A stretch of DNA of 64,000 nt, taken from Spartobacteria bacterium. Its GTDB lineage: Bacteria; Verrucomicrobiota; Verrucomicrobiia; Chthoniobacterales; UBA10450. The stretch spans positions 248,001 to 312,000 of the forward strand of contig PLCN01000003.1 in the NCBI GenBank assembly GCA_003134785.1, written 5' to 3'. This document shows, in pieces, positions 50,947-60,670 of this stretch. The notes under the pieces are model-generated. The model saw nothing but the letters and a program-made list of their open reading frames with translations, had not been told where the DNA came from and ran no database searches. Positions within the stretch are counted from its first letter, which is position 1, and each line of letters starts with the position of its first letter. Made by a program: the position numbers and the translations under genes.

Positions 50947-51468
50947 ATGAAAACCATTCACCTAATCGCAATCGTTCTTGCTGCTGCTTCCTTGTCCGCG
51001 CTGGAGGCGAAAGAACAGCCAAGACCCAATCCGATGATCGATTATCCGGGTTTCCTGGCGAACGCTTCCGTCGTGGGAAAACTCCGCCAGGATCGCCGCA
51101 TCACCGAAGCTGAGTTTGTGCGAATGGCGGCAGAGCCGGGGACAATCATCTTCGACGCCCGCAGCGATTCGAAGTTCAACCTGCTTCACATCAAGGGAGC
51201 CAGGCATCTTTCGTTGCCCGACGTCACCGCCGCGGAGCTGGCGAACGTGATCCCCGACAAGTCTTCGAGGATATTGATCTACTGCAATAACAACTTCGAA
51301 AACGAACCCAGGGCGTTGCCCGGAAAGATGGCCACCGCCTCGTTGAATCTCTACACCTTCAACACGCTCTACAGTTACGGATACAAGAATGTCTACGAGC
51401 TGGGTCCGCTCATCGATATCAAGAAATCCGTTTTGACCTTTGAAGGTTCGCTCTCGACGAAGAGGTGA
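50947..51468 (+). CDS. exported rhodanese-domain protein
   Basis: 173 residues from ATG 50947 (MKTIHLIAIVLAAASLSALE, signal peptide). Rhodanese fold: RRITEAEFVRMAAEPGTIIF, DARSDSKFNLLHIKGARHLS, LPDVTAAELANVIPD, SRILIYCNNNFENEP with the active-site Cys in YCNNNF, and YGYKNVYELGPLID. The loop after the Cys is not a standard CxxGxR, so sulfurtransferase activity is uncertain. It ends 18 bases before the convergent tRNA-Leu. Confidence 0.85.
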   Translation: MKTIHLIAIVLAAASLSALEAKEQPRPNPMIDYPGFLANASVVGKLRQDRRITEAEFVRMAAEPGTIIFDARSDSKFNLLHIKGARHLSLPDVTAAELANVIPDKSSRILIYCNNNFENEPRALPGKMATASLNLYTFNTLYSYGYKNVYELGPLIDIKKSVLTFEGSLSTKR

Positions 51469-51486
51469 GCCGCCTGACCCAGACAC

Positions 51487-51570
51487 TACCGGCGGAGGGG
51501 TTCGAACCCACACACTCTTGCGAGTACTGGATTTTGAGTCCAGCGCGTCTGCCAGTTCCGCCACGCCGGC
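51487..51570 (-). tRNA. tRNA-Leu (anticodon CAA)
   Basis: The minus strand gives a class II cloverleaf: acceptor GCCGGCG with CGCCGGT (last pair G-U), D arm GCGGAACTGGCAGACGC, anticodon arm CTGGACTCAAAATCCAG with CAA, long variable arm TACTCGCAAGAGTG, T arm with GGTTCGAACCC, discriminator A. CCA is not encoded. Long variable arm plus CAA identifies Leu (UUG codons). Confidence 0.95.
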
Positions 51571-51637
51571 TGGTGTCGCTACCGTTTCGCATCGGATCAA
51601 AAGCGCGCAAGTGAAATCACAAGCGTATTGTTCCGTG

Positions 51638-51757
51638 CTGTAGCCGCTTCGCTATGCGAAGCGTGGGACGGGTGCGCAATCAGCAGATCCCTTCGCCGCC
51701 CACGCACCGCTGCTGAAGCGCTTTGGCGCGCAGGAGGCAGGGCGGCGGCTACAGCGC
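51638..51757. repeat. palindromic element with GCTGTAGCCGC ends
   Basis: 120 bases bounded by GCTGTAGCCGC and GCGGCTACAGC, with internal CTTCGCTATGCGAAGCG hairpin and GCTGAAGCGCTTTGGCGCGC AGGAGGCAG. It lies between tRNA-Leu and the alpha-2-macroglobulin gene. The related degraded copy is at 43951. Confidence 0.8.
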
Positions 51758-51822
51758 GTCTTTTGCTGTGGCGATTTGAGTTGAAGGAGAGACGGCTTGG
51801 CGTGGTAGGCTCCGCTTCCAAG

Positions 51823-54800
51823 ATGTCTCGATCATTTTGGCTCGCGCTGTTTTTTTCCGTTGTCGCAACTGCATTCGCGCAGGAACGCGCCGTGCAGTTG
51901 CTTTTGCCTTCCCGGCAACTCGAACCCAGCAGCACTTTCGAACTTCGCTTCGCGAACGAGATGGTGCCGTCAGATCAAGTGGGCAAACCGGTCGCCCTCT
52001 CTCCGCTTGTTTTTGCTCCGGCGATGGAGGGACAATTTGTTTGGCTCAGTAGCCGCAGCGGAACATTTGTACCCAAGGGAGTCTTGCCGCTCGGCACGAA
52101 GTACCAAATTTCCTTGCGCCCTGGACTGAAGGATTTGGCGGGTCGCGCGGTGACGGCGACTCTGAAGGAAACCGCGGAAACTCCGCCGCTGCGGGTGAAA
52201 GGAGCGTATGCGCTCGACAGTGGCGAGACAGACGATGCGTCGGCGACGCCGCGTTATCTGATTCTCTTCAACGCCAACGTAAAGGCGGAAGCCTGCGCTA
52301 AATTCTTCCGGTTCACGAATGCATCGGGAGCGAAGATCGAGGCGCGCGTCGAGCAATCGACCGCGACCAAAGGTGATCGCGCGTTCCCAACGTATCGAAG
52401 CGACGACCGCTCGCTTTCGGCCTGGGGCGAACCGCCGCCGCCTCCCTCCGAATCAAACGAGTTCGGTGACGAGGACGAATCCAAGGACAAGGATAAACCG
52501 GCTGTGCCCCGGCGAAATATTCTTCTGGTTACGGCCGTCAAACCGCTTTCTCCGGGGAACGATTGGAAGCTGGGGATCGATCCTGGTCTGCCCGCCGCGG
52601 AATGGAAGGCGACCTTGCCCCGGCGCGCGGAAGTCATCATCGGCAACGTGAAGCCGTTCGCCGTGAGTAAAGTCGCGGCGGAAAGTAATCGAATCGCGGG
52701 CCGGCGCATCATCGTCGATCTCTCGAAGACGTTAGGTGTCGAGATCACTCCGGAGACAGTGTCGCAGTGGATTTCAATCGCGCCGCAGCCGGAAAATCTT
52801 AAGGCGGAAGTCGAAGACAAGACCGTCACGCTCAAAGGCAAGTTCGCGCTCGGAGTGAAGTATCGCGTCGCCTTCAAGGCAGGTCTGCCCGCGCGCCAGC
52901 CCTTCAAGCTCGACCGCGCGCAGACCAGCGAAGTCGTCTTCAAGGAAATTGCGCCGCGGCTTTACTTCGAGGATTTCGCCACGCATCAACATCTGGCCGG
53001 CACCCGCCGCTTTCGGTTGCTCTCAGTCAATGTGCCGCGCATTCGCGTGACCGCTCGGCTCTTCACCGGCGACACGACGTCCGTGGCGGTGAAGGCGTAC
53101 GATCATTACGAAGATCACTCGGAAGATTTGCCGGCGGACGAAGTTTACAATCGCGTCGACGTCGAAAAACTGCCCGGAAAAATAATTTGGGAACGCGAAC
53201 TAAAACCCCAGGCGTCCGTCGACCAAACGGAAATGCTTCCGCTCAACTGGGGCGAGATTCTGGGCGAACATAAAACCGGCGCGGTGTTGCTGACCGCGGA
53301 GTCGGTCGATCCCGTAACGGCGGAACACAAGCGCGTCGGGACACAGGCAATCATTCAACTGACCGATCTTGGCGCGCTCTGGAAACGCGATCGGGAAGGT
53401 GCGCTCTCCGTTCACATCTTCTCGCTCGAGAAGGGCCAGGGACTCGCCGGCGTAAAACTTCGCCTCCTCGACGAGGACCAAAAGCCGATGGAGGACGGCG
53501 AGGCCGTGACCGACAAAGACGGCAATGCGAGCCTGCCGGTGGCGAATGAGATGCGCTGGCTTTTGGCGGAGCGCGAAGGCGACGCGCATCTCATTGCCAT
53601 CCGCAATTCGGACACGCTGGTGCCGCTCTATCGCCTGGGCGTTTCAGACAGCGAGGAGGGCGACGAGGAAGTGAAATCAGTTTTCCTCTTCACGGAACGC
53701 GGAGTTTATAAGCCGGGCGATGTCGTTCATCTCAAGGGTTTCGCGCGCAGCCTGGATGATGAGCCGTCGAGTCTTCCGGCGGGCAAGACGCTCAAGGTCA
53801 AGGTGACCGACGCGAAAGACAGGGAAGTTTTCAACAAAGAGGTGACGCTTTCCGATTTCGGTTCGTTCGCGGAGGAGATCAAGCTTCCGGCGGAAACGCT
53901 CGGAAAATATCGCGTCGCCGCCACGGGCGAAGAAGGCGACCGCCTGAACGGAAATTATTATTTCCAGGTGCAGCAATATCGGCCGAACGCATTTGAGATC
54001 ACGATCCCGCCGCCGCCGTCCGCGACCGGACCGGCGCAGCTCGATCTGGCGATCGCGGCGAAATATTTCATGGGCAAACCGCTCGTGAAAGCGAAGCTCA
54101 CCTGGTCGCTCATCGCGCGCGATGACGCCTTCAAGCCCGAGGGTCTCGAGGACTTCGCCTTCTGCAATGCGATCGAAGATTTCCGGTTGAATCGCGCGCT
54201 CGATCGCATCTCGCAGTTCAACGCGCAGGGGGAAGCGGACGTCGATGCCAGCGGCGTCGCGAAAATCGCCACGCCACTGCCAATCAATGCGAAAGCGCCA
54301 CAGCCGCGCGCCGCCAAGCTGCTGTGCGAAGTGACGGATCTCAGTCAGCAAACGGTTTCGGAGTCGCGCGCGTTTGTGCAACACAGCTCGGATTTTTATT
54401 TCGGTTTGCGCCGGCTCGACGGGGTCTTTAAGGAAGGCGCGCCGTTGCCGATCGAGCTGATCGCGGTAGCGCCCGACGGCAAGACGCTGTCCGCGCCCGT
54501 GAAATCGACGCTGCGTTTGCGGCGCATCACCTGGCAGACGAATCGGCTCGCGGCTGCCGGCGACACGACTGAATTCGACAGCAAAGCGCAACTCGACGTG
54601 GTGTGGGAACGCGAGGTATCGACCACGCCGGGTCTCGGCACGGATCGGAAACCATTAGCCGCGACGCTGCCCGATGCCGTCGCGGGAAAGCCGGGCGAAT
54701 ATTTGCTGGAAGCGAGCGGCAAGGACGCGCAAGGCCACGACGTTCTGACTTCGGTCACTTTCGAAGTCGCCGGCCCAGGCGAAACGGTTTGGAATTATCG

Positions 54801-57492
54801 GAATCCGTACGCGATCGATCTGGTCACCGACAAGGACAACTACGAGCCGGGTCAGACCGCGACGATTCTGGTGAAGACTCCAATCGCGGGAGACGCGCTC
54901 GTGACCGTCGAGCGTGATAGCATCCTGCGTTCTTTCGTCACGCATCTCAACGGCAACGCGCCTTCCATCCAGGTGCCGGTAATGGAAACGGACACGCCGA
55001 ATGTTTTCGTCTCGGTCATGCTTTTGCGCGGCGCGAACGACAGCCCGCGGAAAATCAAAATGCCCGAATACCGGATCGGCTATTGCGAGCTGCGAGTCGC
55101 GCGCCCGGGCGACAAGCTCACCGTTCAGGTGAAGCCGTTGAGCGCGACTGCGAAACCTGGCGATAAAGTTCAGCTCGACGCGGACGTGCGCGACGTGAAG
55201 GGCAAGCCCGCCGCCGATGCCGAAGTTGTTCTCTACGCCGTCGATGAAGGAGTGCTTTCTCTCACCGACTACAAAACGCCGGACCCGCTCGCCTTTTTCA
55301 ATCAACGGCGCACGCTTGGCGTGCAAACGAACCTCACGCTGCCGACCCTGTTGAAGGAGGACACCGATGAATCGGATTTCGCGAACAAAGGATATTTGAT
55401 CGGCGATGGCAAAGGTGGGCCGCCGTTGCTCAATGGCCTGCGAAAGAATTTTCTCGCGTGCGCTTTCTGGAACGCGACGCTGCACACCGACGCGCAAGGA
55501 CACGTGCACGCGGAGTTTACCGCGCCGGATAGTCTGACGCGCTATCGCGTGATCGCGATCGCCGCTTCAAAGCAGAATCAATTCGGCACCGGCGAGTCGG
55601 CGTTCGAGATCAACAAGCCGGTGATGGTGGAAGCGTCGCTGCCGCACTTCGCGAATCTCGGTGACAAATTGATTTTGCGCGGCGTGCTGCACAACACCAC
55701 CGACCTCGCGGGCGACGCCGATGTCGAGCTGCAACTCGATGCGACGGCGAAGGCAGGCGAAACCAAGCGTCACGTCACGCTGCCCGCGCATGGTTCGCTG
55801 TCGATCGATTTTCCGATGGAGATCGTGGCCACGGGAAAAGCGCAGTGGCACTGGAGCGTCCACTTCGTTTCGACCGACAAGAAAACGGAGTTTAATGACG
55901 CGCTGCAATCCGAAGTGAACGTCGGTTATCCCGCGCCGCTTCTGCGCGAAGTGGAGACGAAACGAGTGGAAAGCAACGAAGCGGAATTGAAACGCATTTC
56001 CGATCCCCAAATTATCGAAGGCAGCGGACAGGCGATCGTGGACGTGGCGAACACGCGCGTGATCGAGCTGCGCGAATCGCTCCGGTATTTGCTCCACTAT
56101 CCGTATGGCTGCGTCGAGCAGACCACTTCGAGTCTCCTGCCGTGGCTGATGGTGCGCGATTTGCGCGCCACGCTGCCGGAGCTGGCCAAGACCGATGCGG
56201 AGATCGCGGACGCGGTAAACCGCGGCGTCAATTTGCTGATGTCGATGCAGACCAGCAGTGGCGGACTGAGCTTTTGGCCCGGCGGCCGCGAACCAATTCT
56301 TTGGGGCAGCGCCTACGGCGGACTGGCGCTGGCCCTGGCGCAGAAACAAAAATTTTCCGTGCCCGAAGCGGAGGCGAAACAACTGTTCGCTTATCTGAGC
56401 AAAGAACTTCGCGGCATGGCAAAGGACGCAACGGGCTACGGACTTTCCGCGCAATGTCTCGCAGTCTACACGCTGGCGATCGCGGGCCAGCCGGAGCCGG
56501 CTTATCACGATCTCCTTTTTCAAAAACGCGCGAAACTGAGCGCGGAAGATCGAGCGCTGGTCGCGCTCGCGGTGATCGAGAGCAAAGGCCCGAAAGCGAT
56601 GATCGAGGAGTTACTCAAACCACCCGCGGCGACCGACGCCTACGTCGATCAATTTTTCGGATCGGTCGCGCGCGAGAACGCCTTGCACTTGCTCGCCTGG
56701 ACGCAGCATCAACCGAAGTCACCGCGCGTGGACGAGCTGGCCGTCGAACTTTTCCGGCGCCGCAGCAACGGCCATTGGAGCACCACGCAGGCGAATGCAT
56801 GGTCGCTGCTGGCGCTCGCCTCGTATCTGCGTCAGATCGAAACTGGCGATAAAAACGCGGCCGGCCAAATCGTGTGGGACAAAGCGACCGCGCCATTCTC
56901 GGTGAGCAAAGACAAACCGCTCGTGAGCGCGACGTTTCCAATTGTGAACGCGACAGCCGCGGAACCGATTCGAGTGAGCAAGAACGGCGGTCAGATTTTC
57001 TCCGAAGTGACAGTCGAAGCCCGGCCGAAACTGGTCGAACGCCCGCGACAGGATCGTGGGTATGCGATCACGCGGCGCTATTTTAAGCTCGGAGACGACG
57101 GCAAGCTTTCCCCCGCGGAAAACTTGCGGGTGGGCGATCGCGTGTTGGTCACGCTCGACGTCGATGTGCGCAGGCGCGCGACCTATCTCGCGGTGGAGGA
57201 TCCCTTGCCCGGTGTGTTCGAGGCGATCAATCCCGCGTTCAAGTCGCAGGAAGTTGCCGCGGGCGAAACGCTCGGAACGGAATGGGTGAGCGACTATCAC
57301 GAATTACGTGAAGATCGCGCCGTGTTCTTTTCCGATCTTCTTTATCCCGGCCATTACACCCTGCGGTATCTCGCGCGTGTGATCTCCGCCGGCGACGCCA
57401 TCGCGGCGTCGGCGAAGATCGAAGAGATGTACCATCCCGAACGATTTGGAACGACGGAGACGGTGCATGTTCGTGCGGAATCATTGAAGTGA
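51823..57492 (+). CDS. bacterial alpha-2-macroglobulin
   Basis: 1889 residues from ATG 51823 (MSRSFWLALFFSVVATAFAQ, signal peptide); the frame is open upstream but runs through a repeat. It is a chain of macroglobulin beta-domains (LLLTAESVDPVTAE, FLFTERGVYKPGDVVHLKGF, AVDEGVLSLTDY), with the alpha-2-macroglobulin core RVIAIAASKQNQFGTGESAF and the thioester site YPYGCVEQTTSSLLPW (C1430, Q1433) intact. It would trap periplasmic or external proteases by covalent capture. It is directly followed by pbpC, its usual neighbour, where the pair is thought to guard and repair damaged peptidoglycan. Length is longer than the E. coli-type 1650. Confidence 0.94.
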   Translation: MSRSFWLALFFSVVATAFAQERAVQLLLPSRQLEPSSTFELRFANEMVPSDQVGKPVALSPLVFAPAMEGQFVWLSSRSGTFVPKGVLPLGTKYQISLRPGLKDLAGRAVTATLKETAETPPLRVKGAYALDSGETDDASATPRYLILFNANVKAEACAKFFRFTNASGAKIEARVEQSTATKGDRAFPTYRSDDRSLSAWGEPPPPPSESNEFGDEDESKDKDKPAVPRRNILLVTAVKPLSPGNDWKLGIDPGLPAAEWKATLPRRAEVIIGNVKPFAVSKVAAESNRIAGRRIIVDLSKTLGVEITPETVSQWISIAPQPENLKAEVEDKTVTLKGKFALGVKYRVAFKAGLPARQPFKLDRAQTSEVVFKEIAPRLYFEDFATHQHLAGTRRFRLLSVNVPRIRVTARLFTGDTTSVAVKAYDHYEDHSEDLPADEVYNRVDVEKLPGKIIWERELKPQASVDQTEMLPLNWGEILGEHKTGAVLLTAESVDPVTAEHKRVGTQAIIQLTDLGALWKRDREGALSVHIFSLEKGQGLAGVKLRLLDEDQKPMEDGEAVTDKDGNASLPVANEMRWLLAEREGDAHLIAIRNSDTLVPLYRLGVSDSEEGDEEVKSVFLFTERGVYKPGDVVHLKGFARSLDDEPSSLPAGKTLKVKVTDAKDREVFNKEVTLSDFGSFAEEIKLPAETLGKYRVAATGEEGDRLNGNYYFQVQQYRPNAFEITIPPPPSATGPAQLDLAIAAKYFMGKPLVKAKLTWSLIARDDAFKPEGLEDFAFCNAIEDFRLNRALDRISQFNAQGEADVDASGVAKIATPLPINAKAPQPRAAKLLCEVTDLSQQTVSESRAFVQHSSDFYFGLRRLDGVFKEGAPLPIELIAVAPDGKTLSAPVKSTLRLRRITWQTNRLAAAGDTTEFDSKAQLDVVWEREVSTTPGLGTDRKPLAATLPDAVAGKPGEYLLEASGKDAQGHDVLTSVTFEVAGPGETVWNYRNPYAIDLVTDKDNYEPGQTATILVKTPIAGDALVTVERDSILRSFVTHLNGNAPSIQVPVMETDTPNVFVSVMLLRGANDSPRKIKMPEYRIGYCELRVARPGDKLTVQVKPLSATAKPGDKVQLDADVRDVKGKPAADAEVVLYAVDEGVLSLTDYKTPDPLAFFNQRRTLGVQTNLTLPTLLKEDTDESDFANKGYLIGDGKGGPPLLNGLRKNFLACAFWNATLHTDAQGHVHAEFTAPDSLTRYRVIAIAASKQNQFGTGESAFEINKPVMVEASLPHFANLGDKLILRGVLHNTTDLAGDADVELQLDATAKAGETKRHVTLPAHGSLSIDFPMEIVATGKAQWHWSVHFVSTDKKTEFNDALQSEVNVGYPAPLLREVETKRVESNEAELKRISDPQIIEGSGQAIVDVANTRVIELRESLRYLLHYPYGCVEQTTSSLLPWLMVRDLRATLPELAKTDAEIADAVNRGVNLLMSMQTSSGGLSFWPGGREPILWGSAYGGLALALAQKQKFSVPEAEAKQLFAYLSKELRGMAKDATGYGLSAQCLAVYTLAIAGQPEPAYHDLLFQKRAKLSAEDRALVALAVIESKGPKAMIEELLKPPAATDAYVDQFFGSVARENALHLLAWTQHQPKSPRVDELAVELFRRRSNGHWSTTQANAWSLLALASYLRQIETGDKNAAGQIVWDKATAPFSVSKDKPLVSATFPIVNATAAEPIRVSKNGGQIFSEVTVEARPKLVERPRQDRGYAITRRYFKLGDDGKLSPAENLRVGDRVLVTLDVDVRRRATYLAVEDPLPGVFEAINPAFKSQEVAAGETLGTEWVSDYHELREDRAVFFSDLLYPGHYTLRYLARVISAGDAIAASAKIEEMYHPERFGTTETVHVRAESLK

Positions 57493-57510
57493 GTGCCTCG
57501 GCTTTGCTTT

Positions 57511-57652
57511 GGGGAGCGCAGGCTGCCAGCCTGCCGTGGCCGGCAGCTTGCCGGCCACATTGGCGGCGCGTGTATTACTCTCCGACGCCGCGCGTCGCGC
57601 GAATCGTCTCGGCAAGCTGCCGAGACGTGCAGGCTGGCAGCCTGCGCTCCCC
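57511..57652. repeat. palindromic element, GGGGAGCGCAGGCTGCCAGC family
   Basis: 142 bases, from GGGGAGCGCAGGCTGCCAGC to GCTGGCAGCCTGCGCTCCCC, with inner GGCCGGCAGCTTGCCGGCC and CTCGGCAAGCTGCCGAG hairpins. It separates the alpha-2-macroglobulin and pbpC genes and could soften read-through between them. Confidence 0.88.
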
Positions 57653-57694
57653 AAGACGGCAACGTTAGCGCAAGATGAATCGAAAATTGATCAC

Positions 57695-59926
57695 ATGAGG
57701 CGCAAATTTATTCCGGCCTTGATTATCGGGACGTTGGCGCTTCCGATCGCGGGCAATTTCGGCCTAAAGCTCATTCCCATTCCACCCGCGCTGCTCCGCC
57801 CGCCGGTGCAAAGCATCTCATTGCTTGACCGAAACGGGATCCCATTGCGCGAAGCACGCGTCGCCGAGCGTTTCAGCCGCGAACTGTCTCTCGACGAAGT
57901 CCCGCGTCACGTAATCAACGCGGTGCTCTCCGCCGAGGACAAACGCTTTTTCCGGCATCATGGAATCGATTGGCTCGCGGCCACCCGGGCCGCCATCACG
58001 GGGCTGAGCCACGGCCGCATCACCTCCGGTGCATCGACGATCACGCAACAACTCGTGAAAATTTCCGAGCGCCGGCCACGCACTCTTCGCGCAAAACTAA
58101 TCGAAACCGCGACAGCTCTTCGCCTCGAACAACTGTGGTCGAAAGATCAAATTCTCGCTGCTTATCTCAACCGAATCGACTTCGGCAATCTGAACATCGG
58201 CCTTCTCTCAGCGGCCGATTATTATTTCGACAAACCGGTCGCGGACTTGAGCGACGCAGAAGCGGCGTTTCTGGCTGGCCTCCCGAAAAACCCTCGGAAA
58301 CTGAATCCGCACGTGGCGCTCGACGCGGCGCGGAACCGGCAGGCGACAGTCCTGCATCGCATGCGCGCGAATGGCTGGATCGACGCGGCGCGGTTCGACC
58401 GCGCGCAAAGTGAGGCGCTCGCGCTTCGCCCTCCAGCGCGTCGCTTCCGGGCACCGCACTTTGTCGAGCTAGTTCTGCAACAGCCGCAGGAAAACCCGCA
58501 CGCTGAGCTGAAAACGACGCTCGATCTCCGGCTCAACGAACAAGTGGAAAAAATCCTGCGCGAACGCCTCTCGCAACTGCGCGAGCAAAATGTGCGCAAC
58601 GGCGCTGCCGTCGTGATCGATAACGCCAGCGGCGATGTCATTGCGCTCGTCGGTTCCGAAAATTATTTCGCGCCGGGCGCAGGACAGGTGAATGGCGCCT
58701 GGGCGCAACGTTCGGCCGGGTCGGCGCTAAAGCCATTCACGTATTTGCTCGCACTGGAACGCGGCGCGACTCCCGCCACCATCGTGGCGGACGTCCGCAC
58801 GAGCTTCCCTGCCGCCGATGGATTTTACCGGCCGGAAAATTACAATCGCCGTTGCTACGGCCCCGTCCGCTACCGGACGGCCCTCGCCAGCTCCCTGAAC
58901 ATTCCGGCGGTGAAAGTCCTGCTCGCGGCGGGAGGACCGGAGGCGTTGCACGAACGTTTGCGTCTTTGCGGCCTAACGACACTAAACCGGCCGGCCGAGA
59001 TCTACGGTCTCGGCCTCACGCTCGGAAATTGCGAAGGGCGTCTGCTCGAGATCACGAATGCGTACGCGAGTCTCGCGCGACTGGGCGAATACCGCCCCTG
59101 GCGTGTTCTCACCACGAGTCCGACCGTGGCCCGCCGCTACTCGCGGCCGGAGCTGGTCTGGCAGATCGCCGATATCATGAGCGATAATTCCGCGCGGACA
59201 CTGGCCTTCGGCATGAACTCGGCGTTGCGCTTCGATTATCCGGTCGCCTGCAAAACCGGGACAAGCACCGACTTTCGAGACAACTGGACCATCGGATTCA
59301 CGCCGGAGTTTTCCGTCGGCGTCTGGGTGGGAAATTTCGACGGCGCGCCGATGCGTGAAGTTTCCGGGGTGACCGGCGCCGGACCGATCCTCCATGCGGT
59401 CTTCGATTATCTGCACGCTAATCGCGGCACGAGTTGGTATCGAACTCCGGCGGAAATGGTGGAGCGTAATGTGCATCCGCTCACCGGAAAGTTACTCGCG
59501 GATTCGGATCCCCGCGGTGTCCGCGAAAAATTTCTTCCTGATCGCCTGCCGGTGCCGGAGTCCCCCGCTGATTATGACGCGGCTGGCAACGTGCAGCTCG
59601 GGCCAGAGTACGCTGATTGGTTTAACAGCGCTGAAAATGGCCTGCGCGATCACGCCATTCTCGCATCGACGAATGGGGAATTGCGCATCACCTCGCCGTT
59701 GCCGGGAAGCGTTTACGTAGTCGATCCCGATGTGCCGTCGACGCGCCGCATTCCATTGGCGGCGAACGGAGCAACGCAGATGAAGTGGGAGAGCAAATCG
59801 CTGACGTGCCGCTCCGAGCCCGGCGCCGACTTCGCCCTCGCGGCGGACGGCGACCACCGAATCACGGTCACGGATCTCGCCAGCGGCCGCCACGCCGAAA
59901 CCTGGATTCGAATTCGCTCCCTGTAG
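57695..59926 (+). CDS. pbpC: penicillin-binding protein 1C
   Basis: 743 residues from ATG 57695 (MRRKFIPALIIGTLALPIAG, membrane anchor); upstream in-frame codons lie in the repeat. Glycosyltransferase 51: LSAEDKRFFRHHGIDWLAAT, ITSGASTITQQLVKI, WSKDQILAAYLNRIDFGNLN, EAAFLAGLPKNPRKLNP. Transpeptidase: AGSALKPFTYLL (Ser and Lys of SxxK), ASSLNIPAV (SxN), ACKTGTSTDFRDNWTIGF (KTG). A C-terminal beta domain follows (ITSPLPGSVYVVDPDVPSTR). It polymerises and cross-links peptidoglycan in the periplasm. The pairing with alpha-2-macroglobulin is the known pbpC/yfhM arrangement. Confidence 0.95.
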   Translation: MRRKFIPALIIGTLALPIAGNFGLKLIPIPPALLRPPVQSISLLDRNGIPLREARVAERFSRELSLDEVPRHVINAVLSAEDKRFFRHHGIDWLAATRAAITGLSHGRITSGASTITQQLVKISERRPRTLRAKLIETATALRLEQLWSKDQILAAYLNRIDFGNLNIGLLSAADYYFDKPVADLSDAEAAFLAGLPKNPRKLNPHVALDAARNRQATVLHRMRANGWIDAARFDRAQSEALALRPPARRFRAPHFVELVLQQPQENPHAELKTTLDLRLNEQVEKILRERLSQLREQNVRNGAAVVIDNASGDVIALVGSENYFAPGAGQVNGAWAQRSAGSALKPFTYLLALERGATPATIVADVRTSFPAADGFYRPENYNRRCYGPVRYRTALASSLNIPAVKVLLAAGGPEALHERLRLCGLTTLNRPAEIYGLGLTLGNCEGRLLEITNAYASLARLGEYRPWRVLTTSPTVARRYSRPELVWQIADIMSDNSARTLAFGMNSALRFDYPVACKTGTSTDFRDNWTIGFTPEFSVGVWVGNFDGAPMREVSGVTGAGPILHAVFDYLHANRGTSWYRTPAEMVERNVHPLTGKLLADSDPRGVREKFLPDRLPVPESPADYDAAGNVQLGPEYADWFNSAENGLRDHAILASTNGELRITSPLPGSVYVVDPDVPSTRRIPLAANGATQMKWESKSLTCRSEPGADFALAADGDHRITVTDLASGRHAETWIRIRSL

Positions 59927-60012
59927 CGGCGGTCTATGACCGCCGGAATCGAGGTACGGAGAGGGGCGCTTCTCCAAAACGCTGTTTACGATGCCGGCGG
60001 TCTATGACGCCG
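59925..60012. repeat. palindromic repeat, GCGGCGGTCTATGACCGCCG family
   Basis: TGTAGCGGCGGTCTATGACC GCCG, then GGGGCGCTTCTCCAAAACGC, then CGGCGGTCTATGACGCCGC. It begins at the pbpC stop and ends 24 bases from the convergent gene, so it may end both transcripts. A related copy is at 61738. Confidence 0.7.
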
Positions 60013-60035
60013 CTCCCCCGTTTGCTGACGCGCAA

Positions 60036-60623
60036 CTAGAAGCCGCTGATTGGATCGAGTGGCTGCAAACTTCGTGGCGGTCCGAAGATTTCGCGCAGGA
60101 CAATGGCGCTGCGCAAACCTTGCGCCGACGCGAGTTTGCTCAGGAGGCCCTGCTGCTCTGTGGCGGCGCGTCGACTGTCCGCGGGCAACTCGTTTGCGAT
60201 TGGCGCACCAATATCTCGCACTTCGAAGCTCGCTTCTTGCACGACCGCCGGCGCGAAGACCCGACGCTGCATCGGAATGGGAGGTGGCGTCCGCGCGGTG
60301 GAAGCTGGCGAAGCCGGCAGCGGTGGTGGCACCGTCGTGAGCGGTGGCAACGTTGGAAAAACGCGCGGCTGTATTTTCTGTTTCGGCGCGACTTTGGGTG
60401 GCGGCGTAGATCCCTTCGGTTGGCCTAACGCTTCCAGAAATCGGCCAATACGCTCTTCCTCGGTCTGGGAATCATCGCGAGGAATCGGTTGGGTCGGCGG
60501 CGGTGAAGCGGACGTCTGGGATTCTTTCTTCGCCGCGTCACCCTTTTGCGAGAGCCAGCGCAACAAGCCTACCGCGATGGCAATGAGGACGATCCAAGGC
60601 TGGTTGACAATGGTGGAGATCAT
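60036..60623 (-). CDS. Pro-rich membrane-anchored protein downstream of floA
   Basis: A protein of 195 residues. One N-terminal membrane helix (WIVLIAIAVGLLRWLSQ), a charged stretch with a helix (TEEERIGRFLEALGQPKG), a long Pro/Ala/Thr-rich middle and a helical end (LLSKLASAQGLRSAIVLREI FGPPRSL). The end motif LRSAIVLREIFGPPRSL occurs in several Verrucomicrobiota proteins known to me only as hypotheticals. It follows floA by 47 bases on the same strand; a partner of the flotillin is possible. Confidence 0.6.
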   Translation of the reverse strand: MISTIVNQPWIVLIAIAVGLLRWLSQKGDAAKKESQTSASPPPTQPIPRDDSQTEEERIGRFLEALGQPKGSTPPPKVAPKQKIQPRVFPTLPPLTTVPPPLPASPASTARTPPPIPMQRRVFAPAVVQEASFEVRDIGAPIANELPADSRRAATEQQGLLSKLASAQGLRSAIVLREIFGPPRSLQPLDPISGF

Positions 60624-60670
60624 TGATCGATAAAGTGTTGAAGCGATTAACGCGTTAACTTTTCAACGTG

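Noticed and set aside
50576-51022. 148-codon minus-strand frame opposite the rhodanese gene start
   Set aside because: The rhodanese has a signal peptide and fold motifs; only a small part of this frame looks protein-like and it lacks a credible start.
53677-56523. Two long minus-strand frames inside the alpha-2-macroglobulin gene
   Set aside because: The plus strand is continuous over 1889 codons with an intact thioester motif; the others are Arg-rich shadows.
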